A DNA stretch of 64,000 nucleotides from Terrisporobacter sp. (GCA_029851945.1 JARKUZ010000024.1:14497-78496), one strand, 5' to 3'. Counted from the first letter of the stretch, positions 25,594 through 35,118 are shown. A program made the numbers and translations. Notes: generated by a model from the letters alone, not told the origin.

Positions 25594-27994
25594 ACGAGTA
25601 TATATCTGAAAATTCTATATTGCATTTTTCTATTTGACTACTTTCAGAAACCTTTCTTTCTGAAATCACTTTAGAATCCTCTTCTATAAAAGTAATTGGT
25701 AGCTCAAAAGTAAACTCTGAACCTACACCAAGTTCACTATTAACATAAATTCTTCCATCTTGTAATTCTACTAAAGATTTTACTAAGGATAGCCCTATTC
25801 CACTACCTTCACATTTTCTATTTAAATCATTATCAATTTTTTTAAATCTATCAAATATTATATCTAACTTATCCTTAGATATTCCAGTTCCGTTATCTTT
25901 TACAGATACTTTGATCTTTTCATTGTCTACGTGTAAATCCACACATATAAATCCATCTTTATCCGTATATTTTATGGCATTAGATAACAAGTTCAACATA
26001 ATTCTTTCTATTTTGTCTGGATCACAAGCCATAATTAATTCTTCACAATTAGTATCAAATATTAAGTTTATACCTTGGTCTTTAATGTATTGTGCAACTG
26101 ATAAAGTTATATCTTCTACTATATCTATGATATTATAATTTCCTACTTTTAATTGTAAATATCCCGAATCGATACAAGTTATATCAATAAGATTGTTTAC
26201 TAATCTTAATAATCTATAAGAATTTTGCCTTATGTAATTTATATGAGATTCTAAATTTAAGCTATCATCCCAAGTTATTTTACTTTTCTCAACATTTCTT
26301 TGCATAAGTTGCATAGTTCCAAGTATTATATTAAGTGGGGTTTTAAATTCATGAGATATATTTGCAAAAAATTCATTTTTTAAAGTTTCCATTTGTATAG
26401 CTTCTTCTAATATTTTTCTTTCTTTTGCTTGCTCTCTTTGTTCACTTAAATCTTTTGCTGTTATTATAATCGTACTTTCACTTCTTAAAATTTTATAATT
26501 AAATTCTATCCATTTATAGCTTCCATCTTTACATTTTAATTTATTAACAATACATCCTCTATCATTTTTACCTTCTTCGATAATACTTCTATATTCTTCT
26601 TTATAATCTTCATGAATTAAATCTATTATATTCATAGATAATAATTCATCTTTAGTCCATCCTAATACTTTTGTCCAATAACGATTTATATGTATTAAAT
26701 CTCCATTTAAATTACCTCTTGCTATAAGGTCAACAGATATATCTAAAAAAAGTTCTAGTTCACTTTCTATTTTTCTACGTTTTTCAAATTCTGCTTGTAA
26801 TTCTTGAGATAAGGTATGACTTTTAATTAAAGTTGCTATATTTTCACATATGGTTTTTAAATAATCAAACTTATTAAATCTTAGAGTATTGTCTTCAAAG
26901 CAAGTTAATACCAAAAATCCAATAGTTTCATTATTAAAAGTGATATTATAAATCCCAATATTTTTAATTTGATTTATCATCATATATTTTTTTAGTGGCT
27001 CATAATTTATTTCTTCAATAGTAGTAATAGTGTTTAAATATGGTATATTATCTAAATCATTAATATTATCTAAATCTATTTTTAAAATTTCTTCTCCATC
27101 TTTATATTTATTAGCTATTCCACAGCTTGCAACCACATCTAAACAAGACTTCTCTTTATTTACTAACATTACAGATGTTCCATCACATTCAAAATAATTT
27201 AAAATGTTTTCTCCTAAATTATTTAACACGTCATAAATATTACTTTTAGTATTATTTTTCATAAGGATATTATTTATATCATTTATTTCTTTATTGTTAA
27301 CATTTATCCTATTTTCTAATTTTTTCTGTAAAGTTATATCCTTAGTTGATCCAAGTATATATTCTACTTCATTATCTTTATTAAATATTGGTGATTTATA
27401 AGTTTCTACCCATAAATCAGTGTCACCTTGCTTACTATAACTTTGAGTTAACTGATATTTTTTACTATATATAACTTCTTTATCCATTTCGGTAAACTTA
27501 TTGCACATTTTTTCATCCCAATAAACTGAAGTTTTTTTCCCAAGTATATTTAATCTATCATCTTTTAATTCCTTTGCATAAGACTCATTTACATAAACAT
27601 ACTCTCCATCCATATTCTTAAGCCAACAGTTAAGTCTCATATTATCTAGAATCTTTTCTAAATCTTCTCTTGTATATGATTTTTCACATAAATCCTTAGC
27701 TACTATGAAAATAGATTCTTTTCCTTTGAAATCATATATCAATATCTCGCAATATACTGGAATTCTTTCTTTATCTTTAGAAAAGAAATCCAAATCTATT
27801 TTCAGACTTTCATTTCTATTTATTTGATTTATGTCTAAATCTTTAATATCTATTATTAATTTATTATTAAGGTTCTTTAACTCTTCTAAAGTATACTTTA
27901 TTTTTGATAATAATTTTTTATTACAAAATTCTACTTTAAAATACTTATTAAAAACTATTATGTAGTCGTTTGCTATATTTAATATATTCTCCAT
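25592..27994 (-). CDS. Multi-PAS/GAF sensor histidine kinase
   Basis: Soluble or peripherally attached kinase of 800 residues with no clear membrane helix. Domain order: an N-terminal PAS-like region (about 1-105), a second PAS with PAC (about 105-225, including WLKNMDGEYVYVNESYAKEL), a GAF-like domain (about 240-395), a third PAS (about 410-525), a HisKA domain with phosphoacceptor His548 in FFANISHEFKTPLN, and a HATPase domain (about 650-775) with NLLSNAIKYT, VKDNGTGIS and GSGIGLSLVKSL. The second PAS resembles those binding small ligands or redox groups, but no cofactor cysteine motif is evident. No response regulator is adjacent, so it is an orphan kinase. In clostridia orphan PAS kinases of this kind often feed Spo0A, but that is only a possibility here. 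Confidence 0.88.
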   Translation of the reverse strand: MENILNIANDYIIVFNKYFKVEFCNKKLLSKIKYTLEELKNLNNKLIIDIKDLDINQINRNESLKIDLDFFSKDKERIPVYCEILIYDFKGKESIFIVAKDLCEKSYTREDLEKILDNMRLNCWLKNMDGEYVYVNESYAKELKDDRLNILGKKTSVYWDEKMCNKFTEMDKEVIYSKKYQLTQSYSKQGDTDLWVETYKSPIFNKDNEVEYILGSTKDITLQKKLENRINVNNKEINDINNILMKNNTKSNIYDVLNNLGENILNYFECDGTSVMLVNKEKSCLDVVASCGIANKYKDGEEILKIDLDNINDLDNIPYLNTITTIEEINYEPLKKYMMINQIKNIGIYNITFNNETIGFLVLTCFEDNTLRFNKFDYLKTICENIATLIKSHTLSQELQAEFEKRRKIESELELFLDISVDLIARGNLNGDLIHINRYWTKVLGWTKDELLSMNIIDLIHEDYKEEYRSIIEEGKNDRGCIVNKLKCKDGSYKWIEFNYKILRSESTIIITAKDLSEQREQAKERKILEEAIQMETLKNEFFANISHEFKTPLNIILGTMQLMQRNVEKSKITWDDSLNLESHINYIRQNSYRLLRLVNNLIDITCIDSGYLQLKVGNYNIIDIVEDITLSVAQYIKDQGINLIFDTNCEELIMACDPDKIERIMLNLLSNAIKYTDKDGFICVDLHVDNEKIKVSVKDNGTGISKDKLDIIFDRFKKIDNDLNRKCEGSGIGLSLVKSLVELQDGRIYVNSELGVGSEFTFELPITFIEEDSKVISERKVSESSQIEKCNIEFSDIYS

Positions 27995-28245
27995 TTTTCC
28001 CCTATCCTAAGTGAAATTTTTGTATATTTGTCATATTTTATAATATTAATATTAAACCATATTATAAGTGTAAGTAAATAATTTTATTGTATAACAACAA
28101 AATTTTCTTCCATATCACTAGTATTTTTATATTTTTCATCTTCTAACCACATAAATCATAAACTTTAAAACATTATATATTTTATAAAATATAAATCTTT
28201 AATGATATAATATAAATTAGTAATAAGTTGAGGGGAGGAGTTTTT

Positions 28246-29136
28246 ATAACAATAGATCAAATTAAGTATTTTTTAGCAATAAATAGATTTAAAAGCTTTT
28301 CTATAGCAGCAGAGGAACTTTGTATCTCTCAATCTTCTTTGTCTAAACAAATTAAAGCTTTGGAAATAGAGTTAGACACCTGTTTATTTGATAGAAATAC
28401 TAGAAATATAAACCTTAGTGAATCAGGTAAGGAGTTTTATATACACGCTGAGAAGTTTTTAGCTGATTATGAAAACATTTTTATTAGTATGAAAAAATAC
28501 TCCAATAAAAGAAAATCAACTTTGAATATAGGAGCTATTCCTGTTATTTCTCAATATAAAATAACTTCTTTAATTGCTTCATTTAGAAGTGAATATCCTC
28601 ATATTAATATGAATTTCGTCGAAGGTGAACGAGATGATATAATCGATATGATTAATAAGCGTGAAATTGATTTTGCTTTTCTTAGAGATTTTAATTTAAG
28701 TGAAGAATTATTTCATATACATCCTTTGATTAATGATGAATTAGTCCTTATAACTTCTAAAAAACATAATTTCTCAAATAAAAAATATGTAAATCTTAAA
28801 GATGCTAGTGAAGAAAATTTTATATTTTTAAGTTCTCCCTCTGGAATGGATAGTTTTTGCATATCTCAATGTAATAGACATGGATTTTCACCACATGTAG
28901 TTTATTCAGTAAATAAAATTGAAACAATTTTAGGACTCGTTGAAGAAAACTTCGGAATAACTATGCTTATGAGAAAAACAGTCAACTGTTTTAATAATGA
29001 TAAAATCTCCATAAATTTATTAAAAGAGCCTGTTACAAATAATTTATCTTTAGTTTATGGAAAATATAAAAAGTTGTCTGAAAATGAAGATTTGTTTAAG
29101 AATTTTATTATAGAGTCAACAAAAGAAGAGCAATAA
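28246..29136 (+). CDS. LysR family transcriptional regulator, apparent ATA start
   Basis: Regulator of about 297 residues. The N-terminal helix-turn-helix reads ITIDQIKYFLAI and FSIAAEELCISQSSLSKQIKALE, and the C-terminal part is a LysR substrate-binding domain. The family's usual first residues (M-x-I-x-Q-L-x-Y-F) align with an ATA codon at 28246. The only classical start in frame nearby is TTG at 28228, but the excellent ribosome site GGGGAGGAG (28232-28240) lies after that TTG and seven bases before the ATA, so initiation at ATA is favoured. It faces the decarboxylase operon at 29248-31649 tail to tail and may control it. A terminator overlaps its stop. Confidence 0.85.
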   Translation: MTIDQIKYFLAINRFKSFSIAAEELCISQSSLSKQIKALEIELDTCLFDRNTRNINLSESGKEFYIHAEKFLADYENIFISMKKYSNKRKSTLNIGAIPVISQYKITSLIASFRSEYPHINMNFVEGERDDIIDMINKREIDFAFLRDFNLSEELFHIHPLINDELVLITSKKHNFSNKKYVNLKDASEENFIFLSSPSGMDSFCISQCNRHGFSPHVVYSVNKIETILGLVEENFGITMLMRKTVNCFNNDKISINLLKEPVTNNLSLVYGKYKKLSENEDLFKNFIIESTKEEQ

Positions 29137-29165
29137 AATAAGTTACTATCTTATTACTCTTCTTT
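29122..29165. terminator. Intrinsic terminator overlapping the lysR stop
   Basis: AAAGAAGAGCAATAA (29122-29136) pairs, with one mismatch, with TTATTACTCTTCTTT (29151-29165), then a T run. It can serve the plus-strand lysR gene and possibly the converging operon. Confidence 0.8.
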
Positions 29166-29247
29166 TTAATTAGATTATTTTATATTTACACTTTATAGTG
29201 ATGACTGCATTTATATTATTTATTTGGCAGATTCTACATCATAAAAT

Positions 29248-30740
29248 TTATTCAAATGATTTTATTTCATAAGTATTCATATCAACATCCATAAAGTTAG
29301 ATCTTTTAAACTTATCTTTTAAATGATATGGAACTGTGCAATCATAAATTGTCTTACAAGTAATTCCTCTATCTTTTATTTGTGGATTATATTGTGGGCT
29401 TTGTGATGGATCCAGTGGATGACATCTTACTCCTGGTATAAATATAGTATCCACATCTCCTTGGTATCTTGTATTTAGTGCCCAAAGTACGTCATTGCTA
29501 TCAAATGGGTCCACATCTTCATCTACCAAAATAACATGTTTTAGTTCTGGAAATGCTGTAAATGCAATAAGTGCAGCTTGTCTTTGACGACCTTCATCAC
29601 TTGGCATTAATTTTTTAAATTGTATGACAGCCATGTATTTTCCACCACCAGCAGAATGAGAATATACATTTACTAATCTACCGGGCATAGATTTTTCTAT
29701 CATTTCTATTATACTTGCTTCTGTTGGTATACCTGCTAAGTTTACATGTTCTTCACTTGGCCCTATGCAAGTTTGCATTATAGGATTTTTTCTGTGAGTT
29801 ATCGCTTTAACTTTTATTAAAGGAAGTGATGGATTTGCCTCTCCTGTATATCCAGGAAACTCTGGCATTGCCTTACCTGTATCAGTATTTATATCTTCTC
29901 TTACTCTCACATTAGGTATCAATTCACCTTCTATTACATACTCAGCATTTGCTATTGCCTTTTCATTTACAGTTAAACATTGTACCATTTCCACTGGTTT
30001 TCTTCTTATACCACCTGCTATAGATATTTCATTGAATCCAAGTGGTGTAGTTGGTGGTTCAAAACAAGATGCTATTGGTATAGCTGGATCAACTCCTATA
30101 CTTATCGATATAGGAAGTGGTTTATTTAACTCTTCAGCTTTTTTTCTAAATGCATCTAAATGTCTTACCCCAGGTGTGAAAAACATTGATATCTCGTCTT
30201 TTGATTGTAAACATAAACGATGTATTGTCACATCTCCTTCACCAGTGTCAGGGTCACATGCATAACACATTCCTAAAGTAATATATGGCCCTGCATCTTC
30301 TAAAGTATTTGTTGGTGCAGGTAATATTTTTTTATATCAAAATCTTCATCAGTGGCATAATGAACTACTTCTTGGCATTTGGCATCTTTATTTTCTATAG
30401 TAATTGGTGCTATAGCATCTTTTACTGCTTCATTAAGTAAAAATCCTAATTGGTCAGGCTTACATCCAAGTAATTTTGATACCCTTTCTCTATTTGAAAA
30501 TAAGCCTATTAGGACTTTGCTATCACCATGTTTTTTAACATTATTAAATATCATAGCTGGCCCTATTTTTGTAGGTCTTTTTACAGTTCCTCCAGCTCCC
30601 ACATGTCTATATATACCAGCAAGTTCTCCATGAGGGTCTACTTCTGTATTAGTATATACTAACTCATTTTTATCATTTTTTAAAAGTTCTATAGCACTTC
30701 TTAAATCATAAACATTGACATCTTTTCTATCTACTTTCAT
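29248..30740 (-). pseudogene. UbiD-family decarboxylase (hydroxyarylate decarboxylase subunit C), frameshifted
   Basis: Two frames encode the two parts of one UbiD enzyme. The first (30300-30740, 146 residues) starts MKVDRKDVNVYDLRSAIELL and goes out of frame after DFDIKK; the second (29248-30270 and upstream) continues with LPAPTNTLEDAGPYITLGMCYACDPDTGEG. Restoring a single A to the A7 run (T7 at 30327-30333 on the plus strand) joins them into one protein of 497 residues, the normal length. Family marks are intact: SIGVDPAIPIAS, the HRKNPIMQ region and ILVDEDVDPFDSNDVLWAL. UbiD enzymes use prenylated FMN to decarboxylate aromatic acids, here probably a 4-hydroxybenzoate- or gallate-like acid. 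The break may be a true mutation, a phase-variable tract, programmed slippage or a sequencing error. Confidence 0.85.
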
Positions 30741-31302
30741 GGTTTATCCCTACCCATCTTTTTTCATTACAAATATTTATTCTAAATTGGTCTAATACTC
30801 TCATTACGTGATGGTCAATTATATCATCTAAAGTTTTTGGATTAGAATAAAATCCTGGCATTGGTGGCATTATACTTACTCTAAGTCTTGAAAGCTTTAG
30901 CATATTTTCTAGATGAATAGGACTTAGCGGAGTCTCTCTAGGACAAATAACTAATTTTCTTCCTTCTTTTAACGTCACATCTGCTGCTCTAGTTATTAAA
31001 TTATCACTATAACCATTACTTATTGCACTTAGAGTTTTCATGCTACAAGGAAGTATTATCATACCATCCACTAAAAATGAACCACTTGATACTTTAGCAC
31101 TTAAATCATGGTAATCATATGTATAAGTTGCTAAAGATTTTAAATAATCTATATCATAAGGTGTTTCTATACTTAAATTAGCAGTTGCCCAATCACTTAT
31201 GATTAGATGAGTGTTAACTCCTTCTATATCTTTTAATTTTTCTAAAATTCTTACTGTATATATTATTCCCGTTGCTCCTGTTGAACCTATTACTAAATCC
31301 AT
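30727..31302 (-). CDS. UbiX-type flavin prenyltransferase (decarboxylase subunit B)
   Basis: Enzyme of 191 residues that makes prenylated FMN, the cofactor of the UbiD decarboxylase encoded next. It begins DLVIGSTGATGIIYTVRILE, the flavoprotein signature (G-x-[ST]-G-A-x-G), and includes GSFLVDGMIILPCSMKTLSAIS, RAADVTLKEGRKLVICPRETPLSPIHLENM and IMPPMPGFYSNP, all conserved in UbiX/Pad1 proteins. It overlaps the ubiD-like gene by 14 bases and its start overlaps the small upstream gene by ten bases. The trio B-C-D order corresponds to bsdBCD/lpdBCD/shdBCD-type non-oxidative decarboxylase loci, here in the order D, B, C. Confidence 0.93.
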   Translation of the reverse strand: MDLVIGSTGATGIIYTVRILEKLKDIEGVNTHLIISDWATANLSIETPYDIDYLKSLATYTYDYHDLSAKVSSGSFLVDGMIILPCSMKTLSAISNGYSDNLITRAADVTLKEGRKLVICPRETPLSPIHLENMLKLSRLRVSIMPPMPGFYSNPKTLDDIIDHHVMRVLDQFRINICNEKRWVGINHESR

Positions 31303-31649
31303 TTCTTATTCTCCCTCATAATAAATATCATTTCTTCTAATATTTCCTCACTTAACTTTTTTACTGTATTAATTTCTTCTTTAGTTATGTTGTCTAAATG
31401 TACTCCACTACATATGACATAATTCCCTTTGTAAATTTGACTTATTTCTTTAGAGAATAAATCACTTAGTATGTAATCTTTGTGATTTTTAAATGAGATA
31501 GTTTGTTTATCATCATTTACTCCACCATAACTTATACCACCAATATGAGGTCTGTCTCCTCCACATAAAACTATAAGTAAGTCATCTCCCACATGCATGG
31601 CTTTTAAGTTTATATTAATTCTCCCTAATTTTTTATCTATATTTATCAT
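31293..31649 (-). CDS. LpdD-like small subunit of hydroxyarylate decarboxylase
   Basis: Protein of 118 residues. The central segment HVGDDLLIVLCGGDRPHIGGISYGG resembles the LpdD family of prenylated-flavin chaperone or accessory subunits, in which a short strand ending in GG is followed by H-I-G. It begins the operon: a ribosome site AAAGGA lies eight bases before the ATG. It presumably assists cofactor loading or stability of the UbiD-family enzyme; this role is known for few members, so I mark it as inference. Length agrees with LpdD (about 120) rather than the shorter BsdD. Confidence 0.78.
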   Translation of the reverse strand: MINIDKKLGRININLKAMHVGDDLLIVLCGGDRPHIGGISYGGVNDDKQTISFKNHKDYILSDLFSKEISQIYKGNYVICSGVHLDNITKEEINTVKKLSEEILEEMIFIMRENKKWI

Positions 31650-31936
31650 TTTTATTTCCTTTATATTTAAAATTTGTGTTTCTTATTTTTAACTTTAATT
31701 TTAAGTTTTTGTTTTTTATGTTAGCTTTGGATTTATTATTATTCTCTTTTTCTTTTATGTATTAATTCTATATTCTCCTATTTTTATATTCAATTCTTAG
31801 TTGTAAAGGATTTATTCTCTCACGGAATAAATCTTCATTTAACTGCATAAACACTTAAATAAATAAAAAATAGCAAAGACAAGAATAAAAATATCTTATC
31901 TTTGCTATCTTACTTAAGCAATTTTGCTCATATAAT
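31650..31936. other. Intergenic region between the decarboxylase and EIIA genes
   Basis: Nearly 300 bases of T-rich sequence with no gene. It should contain the promoter of the LpdD-UbiX-UbiD operon; no clear -35/-10 pair was identified. At its right end is the terminator of the EIIA gene (31869-31909). Confidence 0.45.
31869..31909 (-). terminator. Intrinsic terminator after the EIIA gene
   Basis: ATAGCAAAGACAAGA pairs with TCTTATCTTTGCTAT around an A/T-rich loop, one base being unmatched. A residues to the left become the T tract on the minus strand. Confidence 0.8.
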
Positions 31937-32419
31937 CTATTTAGGCATTTCCAATATAACAGTTTCATTTGATACTGCATCAATATCTGTATTAAACATT
32001 AAATCTTTAAATTGATCTGAATTAGTAATAACCATAATAACTACATCATCAAGGCCATTTGATTTTATTAGTTCACGGTTAAAACTTATTAGCTTATCTC
32101 CTTTTTTAACAGAATCTCCTGTTTTTGTGAAAAGTTCAAATCCATCACCTTTCATTGATACAGTATTTATACCAATATGTATTAGTATTTCCATTCCATT
32201 AGAAGTTTTTATTCCTAGAGCGTGCTTAGTATCCTCCATAACTGAGACAACTTCACCATCACATGGGGCAACTATCATATCTTCTGTTGGACAGATACCT
32301 ACTCCTTCACCTAAAATTTTAGCTGAAAATACTTCATCATTTACTTTTTCAATAGGTATAACTTTTCCAGATACATATGCTGTAATTACATCATTTTTCT
32401 TTTTAAAAATTGAAAACAT
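31937..32419 (-). CDS. PTS EIIA component, glucose type (Crr-like)
   Basis: Free-standing EIIA-Glc domain of 160 residues that relays phosphate from HPr to a sugar EIIB. The phosphorylated histidine is His81 in MEILIHIGINTVSMKG, and the second active-site histidine is His66 in TKHALGI. The glycine- and valine-rich beta sandwich pattern is complete, for example SGKVIPIEKVNDEVFSAKILGEG at the start. No EIIBC gene is adjacent, so it may serve one or several permeases elsewhere in trans. It is transcribed alone, with a terminator downstream. Confidence 0.93.
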   Translation of the reverse strand: MFSIFKKKNDVITAYVSGKVIPIEKVNDEVFSAKILGEGVGICPTEDMIVAPCDGEVVSVMEDTKHALGIKTSNGMEILIHIGINTVSMKGDGFELFTKTGDSVKKGDKLISFNRELIKSNGLDDVVIMVITNSDQFKDLMFNTDIDAVSNETVILEMPK

Positions 32420-32558
32420 CTATATTTCTCCTTATCCTTCATGTTAATTTCATATGCTATTTAATTAAAAAGCAATATATTAGATTATATCAAATATCAA
32501 CATAAAGTATATAGTTTACATAAATAATTTAATTATATCTATTAGAGGTAATTTTATT

Positions 32559-33824
32559 TTATTGATTACCTCTAATATTACTCATAATAAATCCACTTCT
32601 CGGCAATGTGGGGATTTGTGATAAACTATAACTTAAATCCTGCTCTTTCACATCAAATTTAATATAATTTATAAGAAAATCAAGTACAGCCTCAGTAATC
32701 TTTACTGTAACGCCTTCACCTGGACATCTATGAGTGATAGCTGGGTTTCCTCCTCCTTGTGGTATAAAATTAAATAAATCTATTTCTTCACTTTCAAATC
32801 TTTCTGGTCTAAATTCATGTGGATTGTCCCAAATTTTCGGATCATGATTTATTCCATATACGTCAAGTAGTGCAAGATTTCCCTTTTTAAATTGACATCT
32901 ATTCCATATAAAATCCTGTTTTACCTTAGCACCTATAAATGGAGTAAATGGATAAAATCTACGTACTTCTTGAACAAACATTTCATAGTAATTATTTTTA
33001 TTTTCTATAAGTTTTTCTCTACACTTTGGATAACTATATAATGCAACAGCAGCAAAAACTATGTATGTAGAGATTGCAACAATAGGACGTATAATATTTA
33101 TTACTTCTATGGATGCCATTTTATCATCTAATAATTTATTATTTACATCTTTATAAAAACTAACTTTATATAGGGGGGTGCTCTCATCTACTTTTAATTC
33201 ATTATTTCTAACATCTTTGACTATACCTTCTATCCATTTTTCAATTTCTTTTCTTGCATCCTTACCTTTTTTATATTTTGAGCCTACTGAAGCAAAGCTA
33301 TAAATCATCTTAAGAAAATCCTTTGATCTATATTTTGCAGCAGCTCTACTTATGGATAATCCTACCCAGTTACATACTACATAACATATGATTTCACTTA
33401 ATTCACTAAAAAGTACAACTTCATCTTTTTGTTGCCATGAATATATTAAATTTATTAATTCTTTTTTCACTAATTTAGCTAATTTTTCTTCCTCTTTCTG
33501 GTTAAGTATCTCCATAAACAAAGATTTTCTTTTAATATGAGCTTTATCATCCTTACCTTGAATTGCATTTCTCCCAAACAAAGTCTTTTGAATTCTTTTA
33601 GGTGTAGCTCCTTTTCTTTGAAATAATTCTGGATTGTAAAAAATCTTTACAGCATCCTTTCCTGTGATACAAATAGCTTTTTGTCCCATTATACGTGTTT
33701 CAAATATGTATGTGTTATATAAATTCATCCTATTTAGTATAAAGAGATATCCTTCTTTCAATAAATTAAGAGTATTGTCTAATCCTTTATCCCTTGGAAT
33801 AGTACTATATTGTTTATTATTCAT
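32559..33824 (-). CDS. Cytochrome P450, CYP152 (fatty-acid peroxygenase) type
   Basis: Soluble P450 of 421 residues. The heme-thiolate loop is FIPQGGGNPAITHRCPGEG with ligand Cys367, and the ExxR motif is EVRR (Glu286, Arg289). In place of the usual I-helix acid-alcohol pair it has Arg246-Pro247 in VINIIRPIVAIS, the hallmark of CYP152 enzymes such as P450-BS-beta, where the arginine binds the fatty-acid carboxylate and hydrogen peroxide is used directly without a reductase. Expected reaction: alpha- or beta-hydroxylation of fatty acids with peroxide. In a strict anaerobe this may remove peroxide or repair lipids during oxygen exposure. It is a single-gene unit with AGAGGA as ribosome site; the next gene is separated by a terminator. 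Confidence 0.92.
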   Translation of the reverse strand: MNNKQYSTIPRDKGLDNTLNLLKEGYLFILNRMNLYNTYIFETRIMGQKAICITGKDAVKIFYNPELFQRKGATPKRIQKTLFGRNAIQGKDDKAHIKRKSLFMEILNQKEEEKLAKLVKKELINLIYSWQQKDEVVLFSELSEIICYVVCNWVGLSISRAAAKYRSKDFLKMIYSFASVGSKYKKGKDARKEIEKWIEGIVKDVRNNELKVDESTPLYKVSFYKDVNNKLLDDKMASIEVINIIRPIVAISTYIVFAAVALYSYPKCREKLIENKNNYYEMFVQEVRRFYPFTPFIGAKVKQDFIWNRCQFKKGNLALLDVYGINHDPKIWDNPHEFRPERFESEEIDLFNFIPQGGGNPAITHRCPGEGVTVKITEAVLDFLINYIKFDVKEQDLSYSLSQIPTLPRSGFIMSNIRGNQ

Positions 33825-33910
33825 TATAAAATCCTCTTTTCACTTTTAGTTTATAAACCACTTTAATTTATTATTCCTAAATACAATCACCATTATTATA
33901 AATATAAAAT

Positions 33911-33956
33911 AAAAAGTACAGATAGTTTGTATTAATCAAACTTACCTGCACTTTTT
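33911..33956. terminator. Intrinsic terminator
   Basis: AAAAAGTACAG (33911-33921) pairs with CTGCACTTTTT (33946-33956), with an inner stem AGTTTG/CAAACT. It follows the alpha/beta hydrolase gene on the minus strand. Confidence 0.82.
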
Positions 33957-33958
33957 AT

Positions 33959-34936
33959 TTATTTTATAAATTTATCTAAGAAACCAAACACTTTTTCATA
34001 ATAAGTATCTGGATCAACGTCTGGAGCTGCTCCATGAGCTGCACCATCTATTATAAGCATATCTTTTTCCACATTTGCTGCTTCATATAATTCATAAATC
34101 ATTTCTGTTGGTACATATGTGTCATTTCCTCCATGAGTGAATAACATTGGAGTTTTTGATTTTTTAACTTGTTCTAAAGCTGAAGCCTCTTTGAAGTTAT
34201 ACTTAGCTCTAATATTAGTAACTACTTCTGCTGCATTTAAAACAGGGAATGGTTTTAGTCCAAATCTTTCATATAACTGTGCTTCAAACATGTCTTGAAC
34301 AGAAGTATATCCACAATCTTCTACTATTGCCTTAACATTTGTAGGAAGTTTTTCTCCAGAAGTCATCATCACTGTTGCTCCTCCCATAGACTCTCCATAT
34401 AAAGCAATTTGTGAGTTTTTATCTAAACCAACTACATAGTCTATCCATTTTAGCATGTCTTTTCTATCTAACCATCCCATACCGATGTATTTACCTTCAC
34501 TATTTCCGTGAGCTCTCATGTCTGGTGTTAAAACATTATATCCTTGCTTGAAGAAATTAAGTGCTATTGGTTGAACATCTTTATGACTTGAAGTATATCC
34601 ATGAGCTATTATTACCCATTTATCAGTTTTTTCATCTTGTAAATAGGTCTTACCCCATAATTTTAATCCATCTTCTGACTGTATAGTAGTTTCATCTGTT
34701 TTAACTACTTTTAACCATTTATCAACTTCTTTTTTAGATTTTTCTTTATTAATTCTTTCAATCTCTAATTCTTCTGATTGAGGTGCATTTGGATCCACAT
34801 TAGCTGCTGTAAGTATTCCTTCTTGTCTAACTAAAGCATAGTTAAAGAAGTAATTTCCTACAAATCCTAAACCACCTATTGTCAATATTAATAGTATAGT
34901 AATTACTGATATCACTATTTTCTTTTTATTTTTCAT
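33959..34936 (-). CDS. Membrane-anchored alpha/beta hydrolase (serine hydrolase, YqkD-like)
   Basis: Hydrolase of 325 residues with an N-terminal membrane helix (about 7-30) that places the catalytic domain outside the cell. The fold is complete: HGYTSSHKD oxyanion strand near residue 112, nucleophile Ser183 in LYGESMGGATV, acid Asp272 in THGGNDTYVP and His301 in GAAHGAAP. It resembles Bacillus YqkD and the BAAT/FrsA-like esterases of unknown substrate. It stands alone between two terminators. Lipid, ester or peptide bonds are possible targets; nothing in the context decides. Confidence 0.87.
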   Translation of the reverse strand: MKNKKKIVISVITILLILTIGGLGFVGNYFFNYALVRQEGILTAANVDPNAPQSEELEIERINKEKSKKEVDKWLKVVKTDETTIQSEDGLKLWGKTYLQDEKTDKWVIIAHGYTSSHKDVQPIALNFFKQGYNVLTPDMRAHGNSEGKYIGMGWLDRKDMLKWIDYVVGLDKNSQIALYGESMGGATVMMTSGEKLPTNVKAIVEDCGYTSVQDMFEAQLYERFGLKPFPVLNAAEVVTNIRAKYNFKEASALEQVKKSKTPMLFTHGGNDTYVPTEMIYELYEAANVEKDMLIIDGAAHGAAPDVDPDTYYEKVFGFLDKFIK

Positions 34937-35068
34937 ATAAGTCCCCCTATGAAGTATTTTGCTTGATTTTTATTTTATATTGAAATAGTTTGATTGTCAA
35001 TATATTTGATTGCATTATACTTATATATGCAAATTCATAGAAGTATTTATTTTAAATTTCTTATTAAG

Positions 35069-35095
35069 AAGGGTGTCCCATTTTTGAGACACCCT
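35069..35095. terminator. Hairpin downstream of the histidine phosphatase gene
   Basis: AAGGGTGTC and GACACCCTT form a perfect stem around a CCATTTTTGA-type loop. It lacks a good T tract. The same loop and stem type (GGGTGT...ATTTTT...ACACCC) recurs at 45345 and 46335. Confidence 0.65.
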
Positions 35096-35118
35096 TGGAA
35101 AATTATTAACTTTAAATT

